A DNA stretch of 51,427 nucleotides from CAZHDI01 sp964531285 (GCA_964531285.1 CAZHDI010000017.1:1-51427); one strand, 5' to 3'; counted from the stretch's first letter, positions 24,094-34,652 are shown. Translations and numbers: made by a program. Notes: generated by a model not told the origin, from the letters alone.

Positions 24094-27000
24094 TTACTTG
24101 CGCTGTTTGATCGTGCGGGCACGCAATCGCTTGTCGGTTCCGGGCCCGCCAAGGAAGCCAAGGACGATGGGGATCGTGCCGAACAGCGCGGACAGGAGGC
24201 CGATGGTCTCGTTGGACAACTCGCCGACCTGGAAGACGATGAGGCCGATCATCACGAAGACCGCGAGGGTGAGGGGCACCCGGATCAAGGTCCAGCCGCC
24301 GTCCGGCACATCGTTCTCCCACCGTGCGAAGGTTCTCTGGGACTCCGCAGCGTCCGACCGGGCAAAGCGTTCAAAGGTCGTATTGCGGAACCGGGGATAG
24401 GTCTCCCATTCGACAAAGCCGCGGGCGATCAGCCGGTCGAGGGCCCGATTGTTCTCTCCGCTGACCAGATTGCCCTCGGCCAGATGATGCAGCACAAGCC
24501 GTTCACCTTTGTCCAGGCTGTTCCAGGCGGCCCGGCATTCCGGCCAGGCAGCTATGGCCGCATCGGACTCCGGGGGCGTGTCCTCCGCATAGCGGTTCTG
24601 GATATACCGGTCGCGGAACACCACGAACACCTGCTGCCAGCGCAACTGTTCCGGTTCGTCCGGCTCGATATCCTTTTCCGACAGCTTACGCTGGGCCGCT
24701 AGTTTTTCATCGTCATTATCCGAATCATCGACATTATCCAGGCCCGGATAATGGTCCCAATGTTCGATGAGATTCTCGATCGGGAGGGTGCTGACGAGGT
24801 GGATGCGCTCCTGCCGGAACCAGACGATGCGTTCCAGAGCATCGAGCAGCTTAAGCCGCGTTTCGCGCTTCAGGAATAGCTTTTCAAAGCCCGTGATGAC
24901 GAAATGCTTGGTGCTGTTGCTCGAGATGATCCGGTCGCGGCAGTCATCGAGCGTGTCGAGATCTGACAGCCGGAAAATGGTCCGGCGTTTGTTGGCGTTC
25001 ACTGCCTCGAAGGTATCGAGCACCAAATTGAGGTCGGACACGGTGGTGCACTCGATGATCGATGACAGGCTCACATGGCGGCGGGAACTCTCCACCGAGA
25101 GGTCGGCCGGCGCGCCATCGAGATTGATCCGGGCAAAGGGCCATGGCTCGAGGCGCAGGTCCCGTCGCCGGTGGTCTCCGGCCATGCGCAGGGTCTGAGG
25201 CTTGTGCGCGAACAGGCTGAACGGGAATTGGGTGAGCCAGCGGACACCGCGCAACCAGAGCCACAAGGCGGTCGCCACGACGGCAAAGCCAAAGAGGGCG
25301 CGGATAAGGCTGTGCCAGGGCTCGCTCAGAAAACCGAACGGGGTCAACAGTTTGGCATCCGGCCAGGTGAAGGTCCATCCGGTCCAGGCGATCATGCCGT
25401 TGAAGTGGCGGAAGGTCATGGCAGGACCGGCCCGGACCACCGGTTGTTCGGCCACCGGAAACAGATCCGGTTCGGCCGGAACGGCGCAGATGGTCAAGCC
25501 CACGACCTGTTCGTCCACCACATGAATCCGGTCCCGGAGCAATTGCCGGTGATCGCTGGTGTCGCCCGTCAAAAACGGCACGAGATCCATCAGGACCGCT
25601 GAAAAGAACGGCAGGGCCAGGGTATCGATCTCGCCCGGCCGGTTGCAGCGCCAACCCGGGCTCGGGCTGGCCGGATCCTGGAACGAGAATTCAGGCAGCA
25701 GCGGATTGCGGCCCCGGTCCCAGACCGGTTGGAGATCGTCCGGGAACGGACCGGCGATCAAGGGGGCGGTCGGACGGTCGGGTACGGGGCGGGGCAGAAC
25801 GCTGTGGTCCCACAAGGAGGCAAACCGCCAGCCGCCGCCAGCGCCAATGTCTGCATGCTGCCAGGCAATCGCGCCTTCCCGGCCGCACAGCCGGCGCAGA
25901 TCCTCGCGGACCACGGCGCCCATACCCTGAAAGGTCGTATCCTTGAAGCGGGCCGGGATCATCGACCAGGCATCGTCGGTGAAGGCCGCGCAGCGGCGCT
26001 CCATGCCGTGAACCGCTTCATCGGCGGCCAGAAGTTGAATGCGCAGCAATTGGAAGGATTTGGCGTCTTCGAAATAAACGAGCGCCGGAAGCGCGCTGAG
26101 CAGCGAGACCACCGCCATGCGCACCGGCAGGACCCGGCGCTGTTTGTAGCGCATGAAGTCGCGTGAGCGGTAGGCATTGATCTGGATGAGCGGGATCGCG
26201 ACCACGGCGAGGATCAGAAACGCCGCGAGCACCACGAGGCTCCACAGATGGGCCATGTGCAGCCCTTGGGAAAAGGCGGCGAAGAACCCGATCAGGATCA
26301 CGCACACAAAGGCAACCGGCGCGATCACGCGGGCCATCAGGCGGGTGGCCGCCTTGAGATCGCGTTCGCTTTGGGGCCGGCCGGCGAGGCGGCAGCCCAG
26401 CAGCACGACGCGGGAAATACCGCCCGCGGCCTGGGCGATGGTGTAGGAAATGGGCCGCATGCGGACCCGGGTGAGCGGATCGGCCGAGGCTTCGGCGTAG
26501 GGCAAATGGAAAAGGGTCCAGATGAAGCCGACCGCACAGCCCTGTACCATGATCACCGCGATGAGCTGCGGCAGGCCGCTGGTCCCCGCCGCGATGGCAT
26601 AGGCGAGGATGGCCGCGGCGATCGGCGTGCCCCACACAATGCTGCGCTTGAGCGGGCGGATACGCTCGGGAAACAGCGGATACCACGCTTCGTTCAAACT
26701 GCGCGCGCCCTTGGTCAGGCGCGGCGCCAGGAACCATGTGGCTGTCACCAAGCCCAGAATATTGATCAGCGTGGTGAAGAACGCGGTGAGGAAGATCTCG
26801 GATTGCCAGTAGCCTGCGAGTTCGCGGTCATAAAACACGACGACCGAGAGCGGCAGCCGTCCGTCCGGGACCACCGGCTCGACCGCGAAACTGCGTTTGA
26901 TCCCGCGATAGCGGGCCTCGATTCCGTCGCGGGGCAGCCCGCTGAGGACGGCGTCCTTCAGGCGGGTATTGTCGCCGGTCTGGCGAAAGAAGTCCTCGAC

Positions 27001-30000
27001 CAGGGACCGGCGGTCATCCGAGTGATAGAGAACCTCGAGGCGGTCCGTGTCGAGAATGGCGAACCCGTAGCCGGGCGGCAGGATCGGATGCCACAGGCTC
27101 GACATGCGCTTGATCGCGACCGCGATCCGGCCCTCGGGACCGGCCCGCTCGGACCGGCCGATATCGAGCGAGACGGCGGTCAGCTTACGGCCGAAATCGC
27201 GGCTCCTGATCCGTTCCAGATAGATGGTCTCGCCGTCAAAGCGCCAGCCACGGTCCTGGGCGGGCTGGCGGTAATAGTCCCGGTCCTTGAGCGGCAAGCG
27301 GGGAAGCTCGATGGGATGATGAGTGATCGCCGTACGGACGATATTGCCATCCTCATTGAGCAGGAACGACTGACTGTGCGGTGGATAAAGGCCGCGTAAC
27401 CAGAATGCCGGGTTGACCAGATCCATGGGCCGTTCGGACGCTCCCGACTGATCCTGCACATCTTCACAGCGCAGTTCTTCACGAACAGTCTGGGCGGTGA
27501 GCCCGTGCCGGGCGGCGATGGGCACGGGCAGAAGATGAGAGTACCGGGTTGTCGCGCAGGCAAGCGGATCTGCGGCNNNNNNNNNNNNNNNNNNNNNNNN
27601 NNNNNNNNNNNNNNNNNNNNNNNNNNNNNNNNNNNNNNNNNNNNNNNNNNNNNNNNNNNNNNNNNNNNNNNNNNNNGGCAAGCGGATCTGCGGCGCCGCA
27701 GGCGAGCGGGCGGACCGGGGCGCCGGCCTGGGTCCCGTCCGGTTGGCAGGCGCGTCCGTAGCCGTTTTCGTAGGTGGCATTGAGGAGGGCCACGGTGTGG
27801 CGCAGTTCGGTCCGCAGATTGGTGCCGATGTCGCGGGCGATGGCGCTGGCGGTGCGATTGAGCAGATGGCTGGCCGACAGGCTGTTGAAGGCCGACAGGA
27901 ACAGCAAGGTCAAAAGCGCCACACCAAGTAGACAGGAGAACGCCACGCCGACAAGATCGCTCGGGCGGATGGCAACGAACTGTCCCAGCGAACGGACCTT
28001 GATCAGAAACCAGACGACCACCAACACGAACAAAAACACGATGAAGGCGGTGAGTTGAGCGGCGGTCGGGAGCATGACCACATTGACGATGCCGGTGCGC
28101 TCACGCAGGCCCACCACATACCAGACCGGATCGACCCGATCCCCGGCCACCAATGCGCATGTGCTTGCGCCTGATGATCCGTTGGCACTCGTGCCGGCAT
28201 CGCATTGGGCGTGGATGCTGAACGGGGTCGTCAGGCGCCGGACGAACATAAGATATTGTTTGCCGTCCAGCGTGACCACGGGATGTCCGGCGAAGTCGAC
28301 CCGGGCGAGCCCGAAAATACCGCCGGCCGCGGTAGCCGCGCTTTGGGCGGCGGCTTCATCGGTCTGCACTCCGGCGGCCTTCAGGGCCTGTCTCAAGGTC
28401 TCGGGATCGAGGCCGGGTTGGCCGGGCGCGCCGGTCGTGTCCGATGCCGGCCCGGTCTCCGCGCTGAGGCCGTGATGGCTGGCGATCTTCGAGCGTAACC
28501 GGTCGCCGAGCTGACGATCCGTGAAGACGAGGTCGGGGCGCGGCCCGGTGGGATAGAGGGCAGGTCCTTCCGGCGACAGCAGGACCACATGGTCAAGCTG
28601 GGCCGTCCCTTCCTGAACGGCCAGATCGCTCAGCGGGATCGACAGAGCCATGATGGTCTGTGTCGATTCTTCCTCCGGCGCCGCGCCGTTCAATCCGGAC
28701 AGATCCCGAAAGGTGTAGGCCCGCCAGCCGGTCTGATAGCGGGCCACACAGATCATCGGGTCCGAGGAGATCCCGCTGATGTCCTGGGAGCCGTCGATGA
28801 CATGCTTGCAGCGCCCTTTGATCTTGGTGCCCAGATCGGACGGCGCACCATTGGGGACAGCGGCGGCGTCGATCTCGATGCGCTCGATATTCTCGAAGGA
28901 ATGGCGCTGGCGCACCTGATTGAGGAAGTTCTCGAAGCGGCCTTCATCGAAAAAGAAATTCGCAGGCTGATCACCCTGGCTCGCGATTTCGTTCCGGTCC
29001 GCCTTGCGCTCGGCAACGGCGGCGTCAATGGCCTCGGCTTCGCTGCGCAGGGCCTCAAGGTCCTGTTCGGTTTCGCTGACCGCCGTCCGGAGTTGGGCCA
29101 GTTGGGCTTCGCGGGTCAGAGCGGCCGCACGTTCGGTCAACAGATCGTCGAGCGCGGTCTCGCGAACGCGAACCGTGGCCAGGGACCGGTCCCGTGCCTC
29201 CACCAGCCGTGCCGCGGTTTGGACCGCCGTGAAGGCATCCCAGATCACCGAGCGTTTGAGAAAGCCGCGGACGGTGAGTTCCTGGCTCAAGCGGTCGCGG
29301 TCGATGGATGCCCGGGCGGCGCCCTCGCCGGCGGTCACGGACCAGTCCAGCAGTGTTTCGGTCGGTGACCGCACCGCGCGGTCGGTATCTATGAGCAGTT
29401 GCCGGAACGCGGTCAGGATGTCCGCCCCGCTCCAATCGGTCCGGCCCGGGCGTTCCGGCATGTCGGCGATCATGGCGTCGATGCCGGTCAGCCAGGGGCC
29501 GATGTCGGCGGGCCAGTCGACATCCTCAAGCGCGCCCTGGGCCCGTACAGCCGCGGTCTGCGCCGTCTCCGCATCGGCGCGGGCGTAGCTGATCAGGGTT
29601 TCCGTTTCCGGTGCGTCCGGCGCCGGGTCCCGATCGGTGCGGCTCGGAGACACCGGCGGGGATTGATCCGGCTGCGCATCATCGCCGGTATCGGACTTGG
29701 TCCGTTGGGCGATCAGGTCCTTCATCTCGTCAAGGCCGGCGCTGAGGATGCGCTCCAATGTGGCGATGGCGGCCCGCCGGTCGGAAAACTGATCGATATC
29801 GTCAGTGAGCGCGCTTTGGCGCTCATCGGCCTTGTCACCGATGATGTTGTAGGACCGGATGAAGACCAGATCGGTCAGATTGTTGGAAATCTCCCGCGCG
29901 ATTTCCCCGGCGGCACTGTGATGGCGTTGAAGCTGCGCGGCGATCTGGTCGGCGCGGAACTGCATATAGACCAGCAGCAACGCGCCGCCGCCGAAGACGA

Positions 30001-30055
30001 TCATCGCGCACAGATACAGGATCGGGTGCAGCCCTTGAGCAATGCGCTTGAGCAT
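24094..30055 (-). CDS. Giant multi-pass membrane sensor-like protein (split by assembly gap)
   Basis: Two minus-strand frames flank the N gap. Both gap edges encode AADPLA, and merging the 18-base overlap gives one 1947-residue frame with no stop. Layout in merged numbering: membrane helix about 10-32; periplasmic region with an acidic Pro-rich stretch and a coiled coil (about 285-355); two helices (about 655-715); a Cache-like sensor (NEDGNIVRTA near 860, LPLKDRDYYR); some six helices; a second periplasmic domain; one helix; a cytoplasmic region with FVITGFEKLF (near 1682) and LVSTLPIENL, resembling Walker B and sensor-1 strands of STAND/AAA ATPases without a visible Walker A; a winged-helix-like segment (near 1809, LDRLIARGFVEWE); two C-terminal helices. 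Function unknown; a ligand-gated signalling protein is inferred. Confidence 0.8.
27577..27676. other. Assembly gap (100 N) with duplicated flank
   Basis: Exactly 100 N, the usual scaffold placeholder. The 18 bases before it (27559-27576) and after it (27677-27694) are identical: GGCAAGCGGATCTGCGGC. The contig ends therefore overlap, and the gap probably has zero missing bases. Removing 118 bases (N plus one copy) brings the two halves of the surrounding gene into frame. Confidence 0.9.
27688..27701. repeat. Perfect 14-bp palindrome at the gap edge
   Basis: CTGCGGCGCCGCAG is its own reverse complement, and the left contig stops at its centre (27571-27576). It is flanked by near-identical GCAGGCAAGCGG (27556) and GCAGGCGAGCGG (27698). 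Such a GC-rich self-complementary site readily breaks short-read assembly or sequencing, which explains the gap. Confidence 0.8.
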
Positions 30056-30407
30056 CCGGCGCTATTCCCTTCGATCGGATCCCTCCCGCCGCGCTGTCTT
30101 CCTTCGACACGCGCCGCGGTTGCCGGGCGGTCCGGCGATCCCGTCGCGCCTTACTCTTCTCCCGGCATGCGGTCCGGGGGAACCCGCGCCATGCGCTTAG
30201 GCGCGGAGCATTGGGGGGAGGTGTGACGCCCGAACGGCTTGCTCCTTCTGCTGGCGATAGAGCGCGCGGCGAGATCTGGGGTGGCGTCCGGCGCATGACT
30301 TCGGCGCCGTGCTGGACCGTCTGGCTGCCGGCGACGACTGGCGCAGCCCGCTGGCCCGGACCGTTGGCGCCAAAGGCTATCACCGGGCCGGTGCTTGATT
30401 GATACGG
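30056..30407. other. Intergenic region, 352 bp, with a gene remnant
   Basis: It lies between the giant gene start (30055) and the cobU stop (30408). Apart from the epimerase remnant at 30261-30398 nothing coding is supported. The part next to 30055 should hold the promoter of the giant gene; GAAGGG lies about 11 bases before its ATG. Confidence 0.5.
30261..30398 (+). pseudogene. 3' remnant of an NAD-dependent epimerase/dehydratase
   Basis: In one plus-strand frame this encodes a 45-residue tail (SARRDLGWRPAHDFGAVLDR, then LAAGDDWRSPLART, VGAKGYH) ending at TGA 30396-30398. It closely resembles the C-terminal end of extended-SDR NAD-dependent epimerases. A TAG stop sits directly before it and no Rossmann part is present upstream, so this is a decayed fragment. 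Recognition rests on motif resemblance alone. Confidence 0.55.
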
Positions 30408-30917
30408 TCAGCCCTTCAGCGCGATCGGCAGCCCGGCCGCGATGAACTCGACCCGGGTGGCGGCGCCCGCCACCGTCTGATTGAGCCGTCCCTGGGCATC
30501 GCGGAAGGCCCGGCCCAAGGGCGTTTCGGGCACCAGTCCCAATCCCACCTCGTTCGATACGAGAATGACCTGCTTTCTTACACCCGTCAGACAAGTGATG
30601 AGCGTTGCGGTTTCGGCCTCCGGGTCCCGGCCCGCATGCATCAGGTTGGACAGCCACAGGGTCAGGCAATCCACCAGCACCACGTCGCTGTCATGAGCGG
30701 CCCTTTCCACGGCATTCGGCAGGGCCAGCGGCTCTTCGATGACGGTCCAACTGGCGTCCCGGTCGGCGCGATGGCGCTCGATCCGGGCGGCCATTTCGCC
30801 ATCCAGCGCCTCGGCGGTGGCGATCAGGCAACGGCGCGCCCCAACGGCTTCGGCACAGGCCTGAGCATGCCGGCTCTTGCCCGACCGGGCCCCGCCGAGG
30901 ATCAAACGCACGGGCAT
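30408..30917 (-). CDS. cobU: Adenosylcobinamide kinase/adenosylcobinamide-phosphate guanylyltransferase
   Basis: A 169-residue CobU/CobP-type bifunctional enzyme, full length. The P-loop GGARSGKS spans residues 8-15, followed by LVDCLTLWLSNL and VSNEVGLGLVPETPLGRAFR, all characteristic. It phosphorylates adenosylcobinamide and transfers GMP in nucleotide-loop assembly of vitamin B12. It is the only cobalamin gene in the window, and I find no cobalamin riboswitch in the 155-bp upstream spacer shared with the MipA-type gene. Confidence 0.93.
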   Translation of the reverse strand: MPVRLILGGARSGKSRHAQACAEAVGARRCLIATAEALDGEMAARIERHRADRDASWTVIEEPLALPNAVERAAHDSDVVLVDCLTLWLSNLMHAGRDPEAETATLITCLTGVRKQVILVSNEVGLGLVPETPLGRAFRDAQGRLNQTVAGAATRVEFIAAGLPIALKG

Positions 30918-31072
30918 GCTGGAAAACCCCTCCCGTCACGGGCTACACTCGCGCCATGCCTGGAATTGGCAGCTGGCCGCACTGGTGATTGAGTTTGGAC
31001 GCTAAGGAACTCGGTGCCGGTTCCGGCGTTATGGTGATTGGGCCTGTCCGCTTGCTGTCTGGCAACCCGCTA

Positions 31073-31996
31073 ATGAAAAGGATCGCTCGCGCGATGGTCC
31101 ATCCTGTCCGCCGCCTGTCGTCCCTGGTTACGAGCCTCGCGGTGGCCGTTAGGCCCCTGACCGCACTGGTCCTGACCTCTCTGGCCCCGTCCGCGCTGGC
31201 AATGACCGCGCTGGCCGGGACGGCCGCGGCGCAGGGCCGGGAGCCGCCGCCCTTTTCCATCCTTGAGATCGAACCGAAGTTGACCCTCGGGCTGGGGGCG
31301 GGCGCCGCGCCGCAATATGAAGGCGCCGATGAATACCGGGCCGTGCCCTTTGTGGTCGCCCGGGCCCGGTTCGGCTCGCGCTATTTCATAGGCACGGACG
31401 GGCAGGGATTTCAGGCCGATGTGGTCGGCTCGCGGCTGGTGGAGGCCGGGCCGTCGGTTGCCCTGCGGTTCGAGCGGGGGCCGGAGGCCAAGGATGAAGT
31501 CATTGCCAGCCTGCCGAAGGTGGATCAGGCCATCGAGGTCGGCGGTTTCATCAATTTCAACCTGCCTTTTGTCGTGACCGACAATCCCCGCGATGCGGTC
31601 ACGATCGGGATGGCGGTTTTGCGCGATGTCACGAGCGCGCATAACGGGTTCACGCTGAAGACCTCGCTGCGGTATCGCGGTCAGGTCACGGACCGGTTCA
31701 TTCTTCAGGCCGGGCCCTTCGCCACCTTCGCATCCGAGGCCTTCATGAACGCCTATTACGGGGTGGATGCCGGCGCGTCGGCGGCGAGCGGTCTGCCGCG
31801 CTTCCGCCCGGAACCGGGATGGAAAGACGTCGGTGTGACCGTCAATACGCGCTTCATGCTGACCGAACATTGGAACGTGAACGGAACAGTGTCCCACAGC
31901 CGCTTTCTGGGCGATGCGGCGGACAGTCCGATCATCAATCAGCGGGGCTCGCCCGCGAGCTGGTTCGGTGGCGCGGCGCTGGCGTATTCGTTTTGA
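31073..31996 (+). CDS. MipA/OmpV family outer-membrane protein
   Basis: A 307-residue protein from the ATG at 31073. The N-terminus is a long, Arg-containing export signal ending near LAGTAAAQG. The mature part has LTLGLGAGAAPQYEGADEYR (the family start around a PxYxG motif), alternating beta-strand pattern, and the C-terminal aromatic ending GGAALAYSF typical of outer-membrane barrels. Family members act as MltA-interacting scaffolds or porin-like proteins. It stands alone here, divergent from cobU. Confidence 0.87.
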   Translation: MKRIARAMVHPVRRLSSLVTSLAVAVRPLTALVLTSLAPSALAMTALAGTAAAQGREPPPFSILEIEPKLTLGLGAGAAPQYEGADEYRAVPFVVARARFGSRYFIGTDGQGFQADVVGSRLVEAGPSVALRFERGPEAKDEVIASLPKVDQAIEVGGFINFNLPFVVTDNPRDAVTIGMAVLRDVTSAHNGFTLKTSLRYRGQVTDRFILQAGPFATFASEAFMNAYYGVDAGASAASGLPRFRPEPGWKDVGVTVNTRFMLTEHWNVNGTVSHSRFLGDAADSPIINQRGSPASWFGGAALAYSF

Positions 31997-32016
31997 TCGT
32001 CCATTTGATCGTCCAT
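31993..32016. repeat. Tandem 12-bp direct repeat TTGATCGTCCAT x2
   Basis: Two perfect adjacent copies (31993-32004 and 32005-32016) begin at the stop codon of the MipA-type gene. Probably a small tandem duplication; no function is evident. Confidence 0.7.
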
Positions 32017-32227
32017 GATGCCGGTGTTGTTCTGTGTGCCGCGCAAATCGGCCCCACTGGATCGCGCCAGGACTACGGCCACAGGCAGCGAACCGCAGGT
32101 TAACCAGAATGCATGATCATCGAGCGAGCACCGGGGCTGTGCGGGGGAGCGGCGAGCCCACGGCACCTCGGCAGAGAAGTATCGCGGCATTTCGTCCGTG
32201 TGGCGTGAAAACGGTCGGCTGCGGGTG

Positions 32228-32276
32228 GTCATGCGGCATTTTGCAATTGTCATGATGTGCGTCATTATGGGGTCAT
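32228..32276 (+). promoter_or_regulatory. GTCAT repeats upstream of the Anbu cluster
   Basis: GTCAT occurs at 32228, 32249, 32261 and 32272, spaced 21, 12 and 11 bases, close to multiples of the helical turn. The last copy overlaps the start codon at 32275. Could be an activator or repressor array before the cluster; the short motif makes chance plausible. Confidence 0.3.
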
Positions 32277-33702
32277 GAGCCAAACCAAAATCCCATTCGA
32301 TGAAATGTTCGGGGCGAGCGGAGATCTTCGGGCGCCCTATGACCGCTATTTCAACTGGTATGATGGTGAGGACGAAGCGCTCCTCCACCGCAAAGCCGCC
32401 GAGTCCGAGCAGTTCTTCCGGCGCACAGGGATCACCTTCAACGTCTACGGTGCGGCGGAGGCCGACGAGCGCTTGATCCCATTCGATATCGTGCCGCGGA
32501 TTATTTCGGCGCGCGAATGGGGCCGCCTTGTGCGCGGGATCGAGCAGCGGGTGCGCGCGATCAACGCGTTTCTGCACGATATTTATCACCGTCAGGAAAT
32601 TCTGCGCGCCGGGCGCATCCCGCATCAGCTGATTGCACAGAATGCGGCTTTTCTGCCCGAGATGATCGGCGTCGAACCGCCAGGTTCGGTGTACACCCAT
32701 ATTCTGGGCATCGATATCGTGCGAACCGCCGAGGACGAATTTTATGTCCTCGAAGACAATGCGCGCACGCCGTCCGGCGTCTCCTACATGCTGGAGAACC
32801 GGGAGACCATGTTGCAGATGTTCCCCGAATTGTTCGCGCGCGTGCGCGTCCGGCCGGTGTCGAACTATCCCAACCGCCTGCATAAATGTCTGGCCAGCTG
32901 CGCGCCGCCAGCGTGCAATGCCCGGCCGGTGATTTGCGTGCTGACGCCGGGCCTTCATAACTCGGCCTATTTCGAGCATGCCTTCCTGGCCGATCAGATG
33001 GGCGCCGAACTTGTCGAGGGCGGCGACCTGCGCGTGGTCGACGGGCGTATTGCCATGCGGACGACCCAGGGTTTCAAACCGATCGACGTGCTTTATCGCC
33101 GCGTGGACGACGACTATCTGGACCCGTTGGTGTTCCGGCCGGATTCGATGCTGGGCGTGCCGGGCGTCCTCGATGTGTATCGGGCGGGCGGGATCACCCT
33201 GGCCAATGCGCCGGGTACGGGCATTTCGGACGATAAGGCGATTTATTCGTACATGCCCGAAATCGTCGAGTTCTATACCGGCGAGAGCGCCATTCTCAAG
33301 AACGTGCCCACTTGGCGATGTTCCGAGCCCGATGCGTTGGCCTATGTCCTCGATCACCTCGCGGAACTCGTGGTCAAGGAAGTGCACGGATCCGGCGGGT
33401 ACGGAATGCTTGTCGGTCCGGCGGCCTCGCGCGCCGAGATCGAGGCCTTCCGTGAAAAGCTCACCGCCAGCCCGGCTACCTATATCGCTCAACCGACCCT
33501 GGCGCTCTCGACCGTTCCCATACTGACCGAGGCGGGCCTTGCGCCGCGCCATGTGGATTTGCGGCCCTTTGTGCTCGTCTCGCCGGATGGCGTCGAGATC
33601 ACGCCGGGCGGCCTGACCCGGGTGGCTCTCAAGGAAGGCTCCCTGGTGGTGAATTCCAGCCAGGGCGGCGGGACCAAGGACACCTGGGTGCTCGAGGAAT
33701 AA
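32275..33702 (+). CDS. Circularly permuted ATP-grasp protein (Anbu cluster)
   Basis: A 475-residue protein of the circularly permuted type 2 ATP-grasp family (DUF404/DUF407). Typical segments are FNVYGAAEADERLIPFDIVP, GVYTHILGIDIVR-like SVYTHILGIDIVR, VLEDNARTPSGVSYMLENR and KEVHGSGGYGMLVGP. The start is ATG 32275 rather than 32257, giving the usual MS-type N-terminus. Comparative genomics predicts a peptide or amide ligase working with the alpha-E, transglutaminase and Anbu protease genes that follow. The next gene starts 2 bp after its stop. Confidence 0.92.
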   Translation: MSQTKIPFDEMFGASGDLRAPYDRYFNWYDGEDEALLHRKAAESEQFFRRTGITFNVYGAAEADERLIPFDIVPRIISAREWGRLVRGIEQRVRAINAFLHDIYHRQEILRAGRIPHQLIAQNAAFLPEMIGVEPPGSVYTHILGIDIVRTAEDEFYVLEDNARTPSGVSYMLENRETMLQMFPELFARVRVRPVSNYPNRLHKCLASCAPPACNARPVICVLTPGLHNSAYFEHAFLADQMGAELVEGGDLRVVDGRIAMRTTQGFKPIDVLYRRVDDDYLDPLVFRPDSMLGVPGVLDVYRAGGITLANAPGTGISDDKAIYSYMPEIVEFYTGESAILKNVPTWRCSEPDALAYVLDHLAELVVKEVHGSGGYGMLVGPAASRAEIEAFREKLTASPATYIAQPTLALSTVPILTEAGLAPRHVDLRPFVLVSPDGVEITPGGLTRVALKEGSLVVNSSQGGGTKDTWVLEE

Positions 33703-33704
33703 TC

Positions 33705-34652
33705 ATGGGCACGCTTGGAAAAACCGCCGGCGGACTGTTCTGGATGTTCCGCTACCTGGAGCGCAGCGAGAATCTCGCGCGGCTTGTGGATGCCGGCTTT
33801 CGCATCTCACTGACCCGGTCGCGGTCGGTCGATGACGATTGGGCCTCGGTCGCGGCAACCGCCGGGGTCCGCGATGCCTATCTCCAGCGCCACACCAGTT
33901 TCGACGGCGACCGGGTGATCGATTTTCTGCTCCGGGACCGGGCGAATGCGTCGAGTGTTCTGTCGGCCGTCACGGCGGCCCGCAGCAACGCCCGGATGGT
34001 CCGCACCGCTCTGACCCGAGAGGTCTTCGAGGCGACCAACGAATGCTGGCTGATCCTCAACCAGCTTCTGGCGGATCCTGTGCGCGAACGCGATCTGCCC
34101 GATATTCTCGATACGATCCGTCGGCAGAGCGCGCTCGTGCGCGGCGCGCTTCACGGCACCATGCTGCGCAATGACATCTTCAATTTCGCGCGGCTCGGCA
34201 CCTTCATCGAGCGCGCCGACAACACGGCGCGGCTCCTTGATGTGAAATATTATGTGCTGCTCCCGTCGGTGTCCTATGTCGGATCCTCGCTCGACAATCT
34301 GCAGTGGGAGACCATTCTGCGGTCGGCGTCGGCGCACCGGGCCTATCAGCGGCTCAATACCGGGGACGTCAACGCGGCCGGGATCGCCGAGCTGTTGATC
34401 CTCGATCAGCGCCTGCCGCGCTCCCTGGCCTTCTGCTGCTCGAAACTGTCGAACAATCTCGATCATCTGGCAGCGGACTATATGGAGCGCCATGCCTGCC
34501 ATGACACCGCCGAGACTTTGGCGGCCCGGGTGACCGGGCAGGTGATCGAGGATGTCTTCGATACCGGCCTACACGAATTTCTTTCGGACTTCATCAACCA
34601 GATCAACGCCCTCGGCCGTCAGATTGAGGACGATTACAGGTTTTCCAGTTAA
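33705..34652 (+). CDS. Alpha-E domain protein (DUF403)
   Basis: A 315-residue all-helical alpha-E protein, full length, starting GKTAGGLFWMFRYLERSENL, with RHTSFDGDRVIDFLL and NFARLGTFIERADNTARLLD. The family is always encoded with circularly permuted ATP-grasp proteins and is thought to be their partner; no catalysis is known. It lies in the Anbu cluster with 2-bp and 4-bp gaps to its neighbours, indicating one operon. Confidence 0.92.
   Translation: MGTLGKTAGGLFWMFRYLERSENLARLVDAGFRISLTRSRSVDDDWASVAATAGVRDAYLQRHTSFDGDRVIDFLLRDRANASSVLSAVTAARSNARMVRTALTREVFEATNECWLILNQLLADPVRERDLPDILDTIRRQSALVRGALHGTMLRNDIFNFARLGTFIERADNTARLLDVKYYVLLPSVSYVGSSLDNLQWETILRSASAHRAYQRLNTGDVNAAGIAELLILDQRLPRSLAFCCSKLSNNLDHLAADYMERHACHDTAETLAARVTGQVIEDVFDTGLHEFLSDFINQINALGRQIEDDYRFSS

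Noticed and set aside
27577..27676. Frameshifted pair of genes around the gap as separate proteins
   Set aside because: The apparent frame change equals the 118 bases of gap plus duplicated flank; merging the overlap gives a single frame.
30151..30669. Minus-strand open frame overlapping the cobU 3' end
   Set aside because: Overlaps cobU in another frame, low-complexity Gly/Arg-rich, no ribosome site.
30918..31072. Cobalamin riboswitch upstream of cobU
   Set aside because: No B12-box-like conserved segment or long structured leader was seen in the short spacer.
31939..33552. Minus-strand open frame (537 codons) over the ATP-grasp gene
   Set aside because: Complementary to a clear ATP-grasp coding sequence; composition is typical of antisense shadows.
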